64,000 nucleotides of DNA from Ananas comosus (Eukaryota > Streptophyta > Magnoliopsida > Poales > Bromeliaceae): contig NC_033636.1 in assembly GCF_001540865.1 (NCBI RefSeq), forward strand, positions 4,112,784 through 4,176,783, read 5' to 3'. The notes under the pieces are model-generated. The model ran no database searches and had not been told where the DNA came from. It was given only the letters and a program-made list of their open reading frames with translations. Positions 1-11,571 of this stretch are shown piece after piece. Numbering within the stretch: the stretch's first letter is position 1; each line of letters starts with the position of its first letter. The position numbers and the translations under genes are program-made.

Positions 1-1990
1 CCTTTCGTTCACATAGCAAATGATATCTAAAATCATAAAATTTATTTCTTAGGTATTCAAATACTCTAGATCAAGTTTTAACAGGCCGATCGACGATTCG
101 AGAAGTCGCAACACGAAAAACACTGGAAGCATCAATTCGGTTGCTGTCGTGGGCTGTCGCCTCCGGCTCGGAAATCGTCCATGCTCTCGATTAAGACATA
201 CGTAGCCTCACTTATATATATATATAGATATATACAATATATATATATATATTATCATAATATATATTGGATAGAGAGGGTGGGAAAAATGGGCCACACA
301 GTGCCCCCGACACGTTCCCAACCCCAAATTCGGTGCAGAAGAGAGAGAAGACAGAACTAGAGATGTAGCAAATTTTTACACAATTGTAGATGATTTAGGT
401 TTAAATAGAATTATGCGAAGATCAACTTTTTTAATGCGCTAAGTTGGCAATGCTTTGTGTTGTTGATTGTCTTCACACATATATAGTAATTATATACTAC
501 ATATATATATATATATATAGTATATTGAGAGCAGAGTGTAAACAGTTTATATATGATGTAAATTTTTTTCACCCAATTGGTCCGATGATTTTGTGTTGAA
601 TATTATAATATATAATATATACTATCTAGCTTCTCTTACGACACTATATACTGTATAAGGATGCATAAAAGAAATTACTACATACCTACTCTCTCTTTCG
701 GTGACTTTTTTTTTTCTTTTTTTCGTTGTTTCTCCCTCTCTCACATCGTGGTGTTGTTTTGGGTTTTTTTTTTGTTTCTCCCTCACTCTCTCTCGGCATA
801 CATATATATATATATATACTATATAGAATTTGGCTACTAACTATCTATATACGGACCCCTACTATACGTGTTGTTTTCGATCTTGCGTCAAATCAATGAT
901 CTCTACACCAGTTAAATATGATCTAGGGTGCCATAGATTGAAAATATAATATTGTGAGACCACCGCTCACAACAAAAATCGCGAAAACATACTTGCCAAG
1001 GGCTGCTTAAAAAATCGACAGGTCATTCAACCTAATATTTAATCAACCATAACATTTATATACTATGTAAAATTTTTTAACAATTGGTAGAATGATTTTT
1101 TTTGGTTTAATATATATATATATAATATATACTCTCTCAACACAATATATATGTATACAATGCCTTAAAAAAAGATGTACTAACAGGTCGAACTAGCCTC
1201 TCTCTCTTCCGGTGCCTATCTGTTTTTTTCCTTTTTTTTTTTTGTGTCTCTCCCGCATCACTCAACTATGGTTTTTGGTCTTTGTTAATATTTTTTAATT
1301 AATAATTTTTAATGTTTACTCCCATGCACCCTGCGGTCGTCCAAATCGCTATGTGCATATATAACAAATATAGCACAGTAAATTAGTATATACATATATA
1401 TATATATAATATAATAATAGGCCTACTATTACTTATCATATGTACGGCGAGCCCCATACATAGGTTGTTTTCGATCTAAGGGCGTTCAATATCAACGATC
1501 ACACACCGTTAATATGATCTAGGTATATAAACAACCATATAAATTTGAGATTTCTTATTGCCTGTTGTGTGTTTCGCTTGGAACTCTACAACAGCAAAAC
1601 ATGCTGCCATTGCTTAAAAATCGACACTCATACTAACTATTACAACATAAAACCATCTACTGAATATTAAGGTGTTCTCCATCTCATATATCATATAATA
1701 TCCGTAAATCAATAAAAATGAGAGTGCGGCTAAACTCATGCTACTTAATTTTAGCAACGAAGCACTTGTGCTACAGTTTTCCGCCGCTAGATTTCCCTTT
1801 TGATTATTTTCACGACCGTTAGATCAATACTATCAACCAACGCGCCCACGGTTCAACCCAGGAGCTGCCACATCATCCTAACGCGCGACATCTCTTAATC
1901 CAATGGCCCAATAAAGTTGGTACGCGACAATGACTTGGTGCTATTAATGACATAGGTACCTAGTTCATACTATACTATATTTTATGATTT
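1..1990. repeat. AT-rich microsatellite region with a diverged tandem duplication
   Basis: No gene is visible. Several (TA)n runs occur, near 215-265, 500-520, 800-820 and 1390-1410. Two stretches resemble each other in order: 545-950 and 1057-1530. Both go from a TTTATATA..ATGTAAA-type start through a TA run, a CTCTCTTTCGGTG-like segment and a T-rich tract to a 'TTGTTTTCGATCT' segment and 'ATATGATCTAGG'. This suggests an old tandem duplication of a unit of roughly 500-600 bp. A further trace of the middle part (ATGCC..TTAGTACATACCTCTCTCTC) recurs near 7985. Confidence 0.5.
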
Positions 1991-2395
1991 AATAATTATT
2001 GTTTTTAGAGGTTGGTGGAAAAGTGGGCCAAGTTGTGATCATGCCCTACAGTTCCCCCAAATCCTGGAAGAGAGAAGAGAGAGTGTGTGAAGTTTTTTTT
2101 TTTTTTTATGCGGAGCCCTCCAAAAGGAACCCTTGGACCCGAAGGGCTCCAAGGATTTCCCCTTGCACTAGTGAGGCGCCCGCTCCGGAGGGGAAAACTA
2201 GTAATTTTAAAATATTAAAAATATTTTTAAGTTTTAATTTTTAAATCTAAATTAAAATTTAACATAAAAAAATTAAATATAAAAATCATATATATTAATA
2301 AATATATATTTATAAATAAAATTAGATATAATAATATTAGAGTTAAAATAAAATGATAAAATTTACCTAATTTATCAAATTAATCATCTAATTAG

Positions 2396-4010
2396 TTGTT
2401 TAAAATATCCCTGCTCTCTCGGCTCCTCGAAATTTTCTATCTCTTCCGGTGTCCTCCCGACAAGTCTACTCGATTCCTTCTCTTTCTCTTCTCTCATCCG
2501 CCGTCGCGGGCGCCTCGTAATCCTCTCCTCCACTTCTCGCCGTTGGCTTATTCGCCGGCCGCCGAAAACCCTTCCGTTCCACTGGGCCGCGCGGCGCCGA
2601 CGTCCGCGGGTTTCTTGGCCCGCCCCCCGCCAAGCGTCGGAACGCGCGCTTCAGCGTGGAAAGCTCTCCAGCAAGGCCGAAAATGTTGCTGACGGAATAA
2701 CGCAACAATCAGGCGGCGTTCGGTCCTGCCGCGCATGTGATGCCTTGCCCTGCTCGACCGTGACGATTTGCGACTTCCACGCGCTCTGCTCGTCGAAACG
2801 ATCTCAGCCCCGCGGCGGGCCGCCTGCTGCGATGATCGTCGCGTTGCAGCTTGGAATGGCGTTCGCGCGATTCGGACCTCGGTCGAACGCTCGACGTGCT
2901 GCGATGTAACTGCCTCCGCAACAACGGCGGGGACGGATCTCGAATCATTCTCGTTGACGATTGTTGATCCCGTTTCCTGACGCTGTCGACAGTCGGCGAA
3001 TGGCCGGTTCCGGAACGCAAGCGACACCCGCGATAACAGGCTTGCAGATTCCCGAAGCCCGAAATCCCGAGCGAGCAGGTGAGCTTCATATATGGCCTGG
3101 TTATTCCCTCAGCTTGATCGCCTGAGGAATCCAAGCCGCCTGCATGACATGCCCGCCCGCTGGGGGGTGCGAAATAGATCCGGGGGGGGGGGGGGGGGGG
3201 AGGGGGGAGGGAGAGGTAAAGAGGCCCCTGCGACCCCACTCGCCGGGGGGCTGTCGGCGCCCACTGGGGTGGATCGTAAACAGGAAGAAGGGAAGGGGGG
3301 TTAGCCGACAGAGGGAAGAGAGAGTGTAGAAAAAAGGAGGGGGCTAAAGGGAGAAAAGGACAGTAGAGAGTTAGAGAAAGAAGGAGGTTGGTTCCGTTGC
3401 GCAGAGAAAAAATTGCCGGCAACCCGCCGGCGAGAGTCGCATCGCGCGTGGGGAGAGCCAGAGGAGGGGGAGAGAGACCACGGGGAGGAGAGAAGAGAGA
3501 GTGCGAGAGGCGCGGAGGTGGGGCCCATAGTGGAGAGGAGACAAAGGGGGGAAGAGAGATCGAAGAGAGACATTCGTCATACCGCGGATGGGGGGAGGAT
3601 GGGGGGTGAAGAGAGAGGGGGCTGGGGGTGAAAGAGAGAGGGGGAGACGAGAGTGAGAGAGAGACCCCGGGAATGAGGGGAAGGGGCCCCGCACGCCCCC
3701 CTCCTGTCCTGCATAACTCTGCTCTCTCCTCTTCTTTCGCTCCCAGTCGCCACGCCCGCCGCCCGTAGCTCCACGGAGACTGTCTGTCGCAGAGCCCGCG
3801 TGGTTCCCGCCCCGGGCTCCAGACCTCCACCCTCGCTCTCTCTCTCTACTGTTCTGCTCTCTCTCTCTCATCTATTCATCTCTCTGCCGCCGAATCCGGC
3901 ACCCCTCTCGTATTGATCTCTCTCTCTCTCCCTGTTCTCGGAGAATTATCTCCTCTCTCCCCCATTTCTCCTCTCAACTCGAGGCCCCCGCAAACACGGA
4001 GAACGACGTA
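2396..4010. other. GC-rich and GA/CT-rich low-complexity block, no gene recognised
   Basis: Base composition rises sharply here against AT-rich flanks. The first half (2400-3000) is CpG-rich. 3180-3200 is a run of about 20 G. 3200-3680 is GA-rich on the plus strand, and from about 3690 to 3960 the strand becomes CT-rich. Long open frames exist on both strands, including one of 373 codons on the minus strand, but their products are Ser/Pro/Leu or Arg/Glu low-complexity with no domain. This could be a promoter and 5' leader region of a lost gene. I cannot support a coding call. Confidence 0.35.
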
Positions 4011-5590
4011 CAAACCTCAGATGTATATATATATAGATGCTTGTAATGATTCGTTTTTATTAATAATTTTTTAACTCTCAGATTTTTATATAGTTAAACT
4101 ATTCTACATTTACTCGGAAAGTGAATCAAAACTTTTAGTTTGAGAAGCTATTCTATTAAATAAATTTTTTCTACTCTAAAAAGTAAAATGAAGTTATTTG
4201 TAATTATACCGAAAATATATGATGTTGTTTTTATCTTATTAAGATGAGTGAAAGAGAAAGAATATTATATTCACCCTAGTGTAATTAAATAAATCATACA
4301 TCATAACTTATATTAAAGAATTTATTTTTAATACCAAGTCCTAGTAACTATATTAAATTATTAACTCTAATAATTAAATATATTTATTGAATTAAAATTT
4401 TAAAATCTCTATCAAACAATTTTAAGTATGTGGTGTATGTTCTAATATAACACCTGAGCCTGTAGAAAAAAAAAAACAGACTCTCCTTAGAGTGCACTCA
4501 ATTCCAAGAAAAAAAAAAGGAAATAATTTGGTTGCACTTTAAAATTTTCACAGAATTATTTATACAACCGTAAAAGTATAATTAGATATTGATAAAATAT
4601 ATCAGATAATTATATTTGAAAATTAGATACGATATAGTATATGTAATATAAAATACACAGTGCAATAGTCCGTTCATCAAATTCCTATTAGATTAGTGTG
4701 AGCATCCCAATTGTTGTTCGCTTTTACTGACATGATTCTTCTAAAATACTATCTAATCCATAAAAAAAGAAGAATCTTCACTTGCACCCCGCTGTATACA
4801 AATTCGTCACCGCAACGTATATTTAGATGACTGATAGATAAATAATCGATAATAATATACAAAATAAAATATAATATTATTAATGCTAAGAAATATTTAA
4901 ATATTTTGTCTGTATTATAGAATTTATCTTTGATCCATATTTATAGTTCGATTCTACAGTACAAGGACAAAAATGTTATGGACATACGGAACAACTTTAT
5001 TGGCTCATGCGCTCATCAAGTGAAAGATTGTGGCTCATTAAATAAAGTATTTTTTTTGATGTGATGGAACTGCTCAAATTAATAACTTTATAGACAACTA
5101 AGCAATAAAGATTCATTGGGCCTATTTTCAACATTTCCTATAATAAGGCCTCTTGTCACATCATTCAACCTAAGAATAAAAGAAAATACTAATTAAAATA
5201 AAATGAAAAAGAGACTTCTCTACACTTCCATCAACTACCTAAAGAAAGATCGTGTAATTACGTAGTAAGAGCACATGAGCAAGGAAAGAGCTGGCGGTGG
5301 CCGAAGCAGACGAGACGTTGACACTATTGCGAAGCAGACGAGCAAAGGAAAGAGTTGGCAGTGGGAAGATGGTGGAGATCGAAGTCTCTGGAAGGCGGCA
5401 ACGTCCTCGATCCCTCAGTTTCTCTAAAGAAGGTGGCGTCTCATTGCCGCATAGAACACGAATAAGAACCACGCAGAAATCACCCTCTAAGTTTGGATCA
5501 GACTGAGCAGATGTTTCTGGAACTCAAAAAATCATTGCTGACAACACGCATTAAAAACAGGCCACTACCTCAGAAAATTCGCATTGATGC
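4011..5590. other. AT-rich stretch, nothing recognised
   Basis: The DNA is AT-rich up to about 5230. A less AT-rich segment (5270-5510) has an imperfect internal repeat (GCAAGGAAAGAGCTGGC and GCAAAGGAAAGAGTTGGC) and a 70-codon open frame without recognisable features. No splice-consistent exon or transposon end was identified. Confidence 0.3.
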
Positions 5591-7660
5591 GAACTTCTCT
5601 CAAGAGGTGATATGGGCCCGTATGCTGGCGGGGCCTCACTTTAACTCAATCCGCCCTTTTTCGCTGCAATGATCCTCCTTTGGGAACATTTATTTCCCCG
5701 ACTCTCGAATCGAAAAAAAGATTCGATTGAGGAACTTTTTTGGGCCCCTTTGCCGAAGTCACTACAGGAGTAAAAGTTCTTTCTTAAGTCCACCCTATAA
5801 AAAACTTACAGGGAAGCCCTATTCACTCCCACTCCACTCTTCCAAACACCGCTCACAGCTTCAGAGCCCCCTCCCTTTCCCACATCCTTGGACAAAAACT
5901 TCTTTCGAGGTAGGTGCTTTATAAGTGCTTGGAAACACACTGGGCCTCCTATTGTAGTAAAACTATTCGGGCGCTCAGGTGCTTCAAAACAGGGCAAAAG
6001 TCCTTCCTGATCAACTTCGATGAACATTTACCAATGCCATGCGTGCCCGTACGACTTACCTCAGCGCCTCTCCATCCCCTCTCGAAGACTTCTTTGCCCA
6101 GACCAAAAACCGAATTCCGTGCAATGCGATTCCCCTCGTTGATGTGTTCCTCCCGAACCTCGTCACTGGCCCTAAGGGCCATTTCTCGGATTGCCTAACT
6201 AATCGCCTTCGGAAGCTACCCTACTGATTTCCTATTTGCTTCATATGGCAAAACAAGCATTCACGATGTTCTTTCTCCTGAATGGGTCTAGCGAGCCATC
6301 TAATCTGCAGGGAGATCCTCGTTTCTGGGTCGCACATCTTTATGTTCGCGGGTGGAATCCCTATTGCAAGACTTGCAGCCCCACTGACTCTACAATTGGA
6401 TGGCCGCCCGGCTCTAAGGCTAACTCTCTCCCTCTACCGAGCTGCTGGTCCTCCACTTTGTAGCACTCTTGTCGGTGGTTTCCGCGCAGTTCATCTAGGA
6501 CAGGTGGGAAGAATTAGCATCCAGCCAGCTGAAGCATGGACGATCCGATCCTTTCCGGTTAATCGTTTTGATTGCGTGAATCAATCTTAACCCGACATCT
6601 CCCGAGAACCTAGAGATCACCTTCGCGAACTTACTTAATTCGATACGATCCAACTTGAAGATGGGCCCGTCGGCCAACGAAGATGGACGTGGAAATCCAT
6701 TCCCCATCACAAATGAAGTTTGGTCAACATAAAATCGAACCGCGAGATCAGCGAGGTTAATCCGCCATTTCATATCCGTCTGGAAGCAAAGGGAGTTTTG
6801 ACCAGACGGATGCTTCTACTGGCTCGACGAATTCTGAAATTCTCTGAAATTCCCAGTGGGGCGACATCACGCCAGTAGACGCCGACTGATTTTCGCACAC
6901 AAGTAGCGCCGTCCGGCAATGCCGACTTGTCGCGATACGAGCTTGTCACTCGTCAGCATAAACCGCGCGACCGTTGATGTGACAAAGGTCCGGCCTTTTA
7001 CTTTTCACATCAAATTCCGCAGAGAGACTAGGATCTTCCATTTCAATGATTACTGATCCTAAGAAAGGCTAAGTATAGCCCGCCAGCTCGCTAAAATGTG
7101 CTTATCTTCTCCCCAAACCTCATGCTCCAAACTTTAATGACTTAATGCCACAATGCGCCGTCTTATACAAGAATGCTGCGCAGGAACCAAGCCTCGGATT
7201 TTGGATCCACTAGTGATTTCAAGTATGAAATGCCGTGGAATACATCTGATAATAAGCTGGAATTTTACTTTTGTCAGCCGATATTCCTTCCTTTAAAGCT
7301 TATTTCCTCGCACGCCCTGTGTTTATCCCTTGCTTCGAACCGGATAAAGGATCCCATAATTTTGGTTCCCAATTTACTAATGGTCTACTCGCAGGTCGCT
7401 CTCCACACGACATTACCTTGTGTGCTCGTATCCTTCAGCTGGGCTTGAATCTTTTGCCTATCGAATCAAAACCACCGCTAAACCTGACACCCTAACAAAT
7501 GAACCCTGATTGTTTGTCTGAAGGGGCTCATCGCAGGCATGTCAAGCCTTTTTGGTCCTGGATCCTATGCAATTCTGTAAGAATGCGTGGGCCTCATTTT
7601 TTGTTTTTTTCGTTTCTCACCAGGGATGCACATCTGATATTCTCCCACTCATTTCGCTGC
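5591..7660. other. Composition island of balanced GC, origin unknown
   Basis: The AT-rich background changes abruptly to about half GC near 5590 and stays so until the run of N at 7661. The text lacks the poly-A/T and TA runs typical of the flanks and has short purine and pyrimidine blocks, as in plant mitochondrial intergenic DNA. No open frame exceeds about 100 codons, and I recognise no organellar gene, rRNA or tRNA. An organellar insert (NUMT) or a very decayed element would both fit. Neither is shown. Confidence 0.25.
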
Positions 7661-7685
7661 NNNNNNNNNNNNNNNNNNNNNNNNN
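7661..7685. other. Assembly gap (25 N)
   Basis: This is a run of 25 undetermined bases. It coincides with the right edge of the composition island at 5591-7660, so the two sides may not be adjacent in the genome at this distance. Confidence 0.95.
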
Positions 7686-7864
7686 AGAGAGAGATATGCT
7701 ACGTATATATTAATAGTATCAAACCTTGGTACTATGAGTTTTCGGCCGTTGAATGAAGGATGTGCGGTTAGGATGATAGTGGTCCCCAGTTAAATTGATA
7801 GTGGTCCTCAAGGTTGAATGTTGTGGTTGGTTATAATAGTATAATTAACGGGTGAAATGATCAA

Positions 7865-7885
7865 AGGGATATATATATATATATA

Positions 7886-7924
<39 letters not shown>

Positions 7925-8260
7925 TTATATATTCTCTATATATATATATATATACACTCTCTCTCACACAATATATATATATATATAATGCCAAAAAAAA
8001 TTAGTACATACCTCTCTCTCTCTCTCATGTATATATATGTAGCTCACTCTCTCTCACATCTCTCTCACAGATATTCTATACCTCTCTCTCTCTTACACAC
8101 ACTTATATACCTCTCTCTCTTCTCTCACTTTTTCTCACATATATTATAAACCTCTCTCTTTCTCTGACGTGTACCTTTTTTTTAAAGAAAAAACTCTCCC
8201 ACGCACACTTTCTCTCTCTCAGACACTTACTCTCTCCTCTCTCTCTCAGGTAGCCCTCTC
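7865..8260. repeat. (TA)n and (CT)n microsatellites
   Basis: The region opens with a (TA)n run at about 7869-7888, followed directly by (CT)n to about 7926. Mixed TA and CT runs then continue to about 8250. Short segments repeat the pattern 'CTCTCTCAC..ATATAT..TACCTCTCTC'. There is no coding signal. Confidence 0.8.
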
Positions 8261-8720
8261 CGCGATGGCCGCGAGCGGGGGCGGGCCAGCGCTGTGCGAG
8301 CCAGCGCGGGGGGGCGAGCGGGCGTGGGTGGGCGGGCACGAGCCAACGCGCGAACTGGCGCGGACACAAGCCGGCGCCGAGTGGGGTTTTTCCTCTTTTT
8401 TTTTCCCTCTTTTTTTCCTGTAAGATCCACTCCTCTCTCTCTCTCTTTTTCCTCTTTTTTTCCCTTTTTAAACTTTGAATCAGGATTCTAAGGTGGTACG
8501 GCAGGGCCCTCCGCGATCAGCGCGAGCGGGAGCGGGGGCGGGCGAGCCGACGCAGGCGGGCGCGGGCGCGGGCGCGGGCAGGTGAGCAGGCGAGCGTCCG
8601 CGGGCGCGGGTAAGCGCGAGTGGGCCCGGGCGTGCGGGCGTGAGCCAGGGCGTGTGGGCGCGAGCCAGGGCGGCGCGCTGCCGCGAGCCGGGGCGGATGC
8701 GACCCATCTTTGGAAAAAAA
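8261..8720. repeat. GC-rich simple-repeat-like block
   Basis: Two GC-rich clusters (8262-8375 and 8505-8700) are built from imperfect GCGAGC/GGGCGCGGGC units. They are separated by T-rich DNA. Open frames through them encode only Ala/Arg/Gly/Pro low-complexity sequence. A related short phrase (CTCTCCGCNATCGGCG) recurs at about 9850 next to the kinase fragment, so the block may belong to the same rearranged segment. Confidence 0.4.
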
Positions 8721-9073
8721 AAAGAAAAAAACATAGAGGAAACAGAAGTCAATGTGCCCATACCTTAGCCCATGCTTCTGCTCTGATGCTGACCCCACAT
8801 CAACGGGTTTGGATCCGGCCATACTATCGTACATCCTCCCCATCCTCCCCAATCCTTTTCCTGTGCTCGCTCTCACCCTTTTCCCCTCTTTAGTCATTTT
8901 CTCCGTCCTCTTTGCTATTCACCTAAGCCAACTTCCCCCGTAATCCCCTCCTCTCCGTCCTCGGCGTCTTCCTCGCTACCCCTCTTCTCGCCTTATTTGC
9001 CGCATGGCACCACCTCCGCCACCGACCTCCTTTGGTAGCACCTTTGTGCAGGTAGACTAATGAAGCGTCGTTG

Positions 9074-9210
9074 ACGTTGACTGCCCCCTCAGCTATGCCT
9101 TTCTACGTGCTCGACAAGAATGGCATCGTCACTATCACCGACGGGGCGCTCCAAAATGCCGCTCGGCTCCTCAACATGGACAGCATCGGAATGGCTATGC
9201 CTCAAAGAAA
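9074..9210 (+). pseudogene. Possible exon fragment, unrecognised protein
   Basis: A frame through this stretch reads like ordinary protein (Tyr-Val-Leu-Asp-Lys-Asn-Gly followed by Thr-Ile-Thr-Asp-Gly-Ala-Leu-Gln-Asn) with balanced composition, unlike the low-complexity DNA around it. I do not recognise the family. It lies just upstream of the kinase fragment and on the same strand, but its sequence does not look like kinase. Confidence 0.25.
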
Positions 9211-9316
9211 ACCATGGAGTTCTTCTTTCCTTGGTTTTTTTTTCTCATTTCTTTTCTATGGAAGGGAACAAAAAAAAATTGTTATTGTGCTTCTAACATC
9301 AATTTCTTTACTGCAG

Positions 9317-9831
9317 CTCCAGAATATATTGTCGGAACCCGTGGCTATGCGGCTCCAGAATATATTGCTACAGGTTATATTTCGACTCATCCTCAAATTA
9401 TGCAAAAGCAGATAAATATGAATGTTTACGCTCGCTGTTATATATTTAGAAAGTATACAAGTTGAGGTGGTAACATATTACATCAGAAATAAATAGGACC
9501 CGATTTTGATGACAGGGTCGGTTAGAAAGTATACACGTTGAGATGGTAACATATTACATCAGAAATGAACAAAGCCTGATTTCGATGAACAGGGTCGGTT
9601 AGAAAGTATACAAGTTGAGGTGGTAACATATTACATCATAAATGAAACACGGCCCTAAATGAACACGGCCCGATTCCGATGAACAGGGTCGGTTAGTGAT
9701 AACTTATTTCTAACAATGTTTACATTTTTCCGCAAGGCCACTTATCCGTGAAGAGCGACATATACAGCTTTAGTGTAGTGCTATTAGAACTGTTATCTGG
9801 AAGGCGAGCACTGGATGAAGATCGGGGATCC
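9317..9831 (+). pseudogene. Receptor-like cytoplasmic kinase fragment (RLCK VII/PBL-type), two partial exons
   Basis: Two short exons encode the kinase activation-segment end and subdomains VIII-IX. Exon 9317-9373 gives GTRGYAAPEYIATG. Exon 9737-9831 gives [19 protein letters not shown] and then SGRRALDED. Together they match the signature of RLCK subfamily VII kinases (APK1/PBL group), cytoplasmic Ser/Thr kinases acting in immune and growth signalling. Splice junctions are plausible: acceptor CTGCAG, donor ACAG|GTTATA and acceptor CGCAAG|GC, giving the expected Ala-Thr-Gly-His join. The N-lobe, catalytic loop and C-terminal end are missing, and after 9831 the frame runs into unrelated sequence. 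The start of the first exon is odd, because the APEYI coding bases occur twice (9317-9331 and 9352-9366). This is a dead fragment, possibly transposon cargo. Confidence 0.8.
9447..9696. repeat. Three tandem copies of a 76-95 bp unit inside the kinase intron
   Basis: Units start at 9447, 9523 and 9600 with TAGAAAGTATACA and each ends in CAGGGTCGGT. The third unit is longer through a partial internal duplication of the segment around CACGGCCC. The array fills most of the 9374-9736 intron of the kinase fragment and is not found elsewhere in the window. Confidence 0.85.
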
Positions 9832-10182
9832 CTAAGCGGGTACGGTAGAGCTCTCCGCAATCGGCGCCGCTGCGCTCTCCGCATTCGACGGGTCCCATCG
9901 TTGACTGTGAGTGAAGAGGGATTGCGGGGCTCACCGGTGTTCCTGCACGCGGTCCATGGGAGCGGGTGTATCTTAGTGGATTGGCAGAGGGAGATGGTAG
10001 TTTGAATATTAACTGGTGAAGCTTTTTACTGTATATATATAATGCCATTTAAGATTATTTGTATTGTAATTTTAATTTTGACTATTAGCTTTCTTTACAA
10101 TTACAAGCTTTATTTTACTTTTAAATGTCGCTTATGTAGCTTTCTTCAGCAACTTGTTAGGTTTTATTTCCTTCTGCTTCAG

Positions 10183-10570
10183 TCATAAGGGAGCTTGACT
10201 GCATGAAGCGGCATGAAAACTTCTTTAGAAGGCCATCTTCAAAGGCTTCTTCAGCACTACAATGGATTGAAGAATGTATGGAAAATACAAGTTGGTGGCT
10301 TTATGTCCAAGCTCTCTAGAGACTAAACCAGTGGCACCAACTCCTCCTATAACACCAACTTTGCAATTCATTGATGGAAATAATGAACTCGGGGCTAAGA
10401 TCTTTAGCTCCATGTCTTTCTCAAGATATGGAAATTTCATGGATATTGTTTCTCCAACAGCTAAGGATCACATTCTAGATTATGCTCTCCTATTCAAGGA
10501 AATTAGGAAAGATGGACAACTTATCATTCTTTCTAGCAGCACGACTCTCAAAATCAAAGCCATGGCAGAG
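10183..10570 (+). pseudogene. PIN-domain (PINc) protein fragment, PS1-like, frameshifted exon
   Basis: One exon, from the acceptor TTCTGCTTCAG to the donor GCAGAG|GTAATA, encodes IRELDCMKRHENFFRRPS, then LQWIEECMENTSWW, and in another frame FIDGNNELGAKIFSSMSFS and LLFKEIRKDGQLIILSS followed by TLKIKAMAE. The IRELD start and the LKIKAMAE end are the pattern of a PIN nuclease-like domain. From memory it most resembles the C-terminal PINc domain of FHA-domain protein PS1 of plants, which acts in meiotic spindle orientation, but that name is tentative. A single-base loss near 10308 shifts the frame and gives a TAG. The usual Ser-Asn-Asp before the last motif is Ser-Ser-Ser, so an acidic residue is missing. 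No following exon was found. Fragment, non-functional. Confidence 0.6.
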
Positions 10571-11047
10571 GTAATAGTATGCCTTATTGTTGTTCAGTAA
10601 TACTATACAGACCTCGCTTGATATATTGCTATTTTGAATTGGGTAACCTAACTTCAATATTCTGACGTTATTATTAAACTTTAGAATATATGTGATTTAA
10701 GTACTTTTCCATCGGAATTTAAAGGTCATTACTTAGCAAATTACTTATATATTAGCAACCGAAGGGAGGTATTTTTTACCTTTCTTAGAGTATATTCAAA
10801 TGGATAGAGTGGCAAAAGAATGACCGTTGTCTTTTTGTGCTGTGTGCAGGGGCAACGCCCGCTTCCGCATCTCCTCTCAAATGCCATCCTCTTTCACTGC
10901 CTCATCGGACGTCCAATTTGAGTCCTTCATCATCAGCATCATAAGCTCCCTCCCTACATCACTCTCCCTCTGATCTATTCTTTTTGATTGGATCCTTCTT
11001 ATCTGTGATTCATTTTGATCGCGATGTTGGGGTTGTTTACCATGCAC

Positions 11048-11215
11048 GCAAACTGTTCGATGTATTGTCGCTTGCAATTTTAAAGGTATTTATAGGTCCT
11101 AATCATTGTTAACAATATATATTTTTTTATTTATTTGTAAACTGTTTGATATATTGTCACTGCCGACTTTAAAAATCTTTATATTTATAGGTTCCTAATC
11201 ATTATTAACAATATG
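11048..11215. repeat. Imperfect direct repeat, about 92-bp period
   Basis: Two similar segments, 11048-11098 and 11140-11215, share AACTGTTYGATRTATTGTC, a GCAATTTTAAA/GACTTTAAAA stretch and TATAGGTYCTAATCATT with TAACAATAT. The function is unknown. Confidence 0.6.
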
Positions 11216-11571
11216 TTTTTTTGTCTTTTTATTTGTTAATTTTAATAAAAGTATGGTAATGTAAATTTAACTCAAAAATAATTTCAGTTGGAATAGGGCA
11301 GCAAAAAAATTCCTGTGTTTTATCATCAGCATGTTGTTTTTCTTTGTTTATTTGTGAACTTCCTCCCTCTTTTATACATAAAATAAGATGTTGAGCTGAT
11401 TAAGGATGAATATCCCAACTAGAGTTTAGTTGAAACATATAAAATTGAATATTTGATCAGACTGCTTTTTTTTTATTTATGAATATCTGAACTACTATAT
11501 GAGTTAAATTTTTACGTGTCGTATGTATTTAGGCTTTTTTTTTTGCGTGAGTTCTTTAATAAGTCTTTCAG

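Noticed and set aside
2709..3830. Minus-strand open frame of 373 codons
   Set aside because: Its product is Ser/Pro/Leu low-complexity read from GA/CT-rich DNA, and overlapping frames on both strands are equally open. No domain.
7203..7222. GGATCCACTAGTGATT, like a cloning-vector polylinker
   Set aside because: Only two adjacent restriction-site words match; the surrounding sequence is not vector. Chance is enough.
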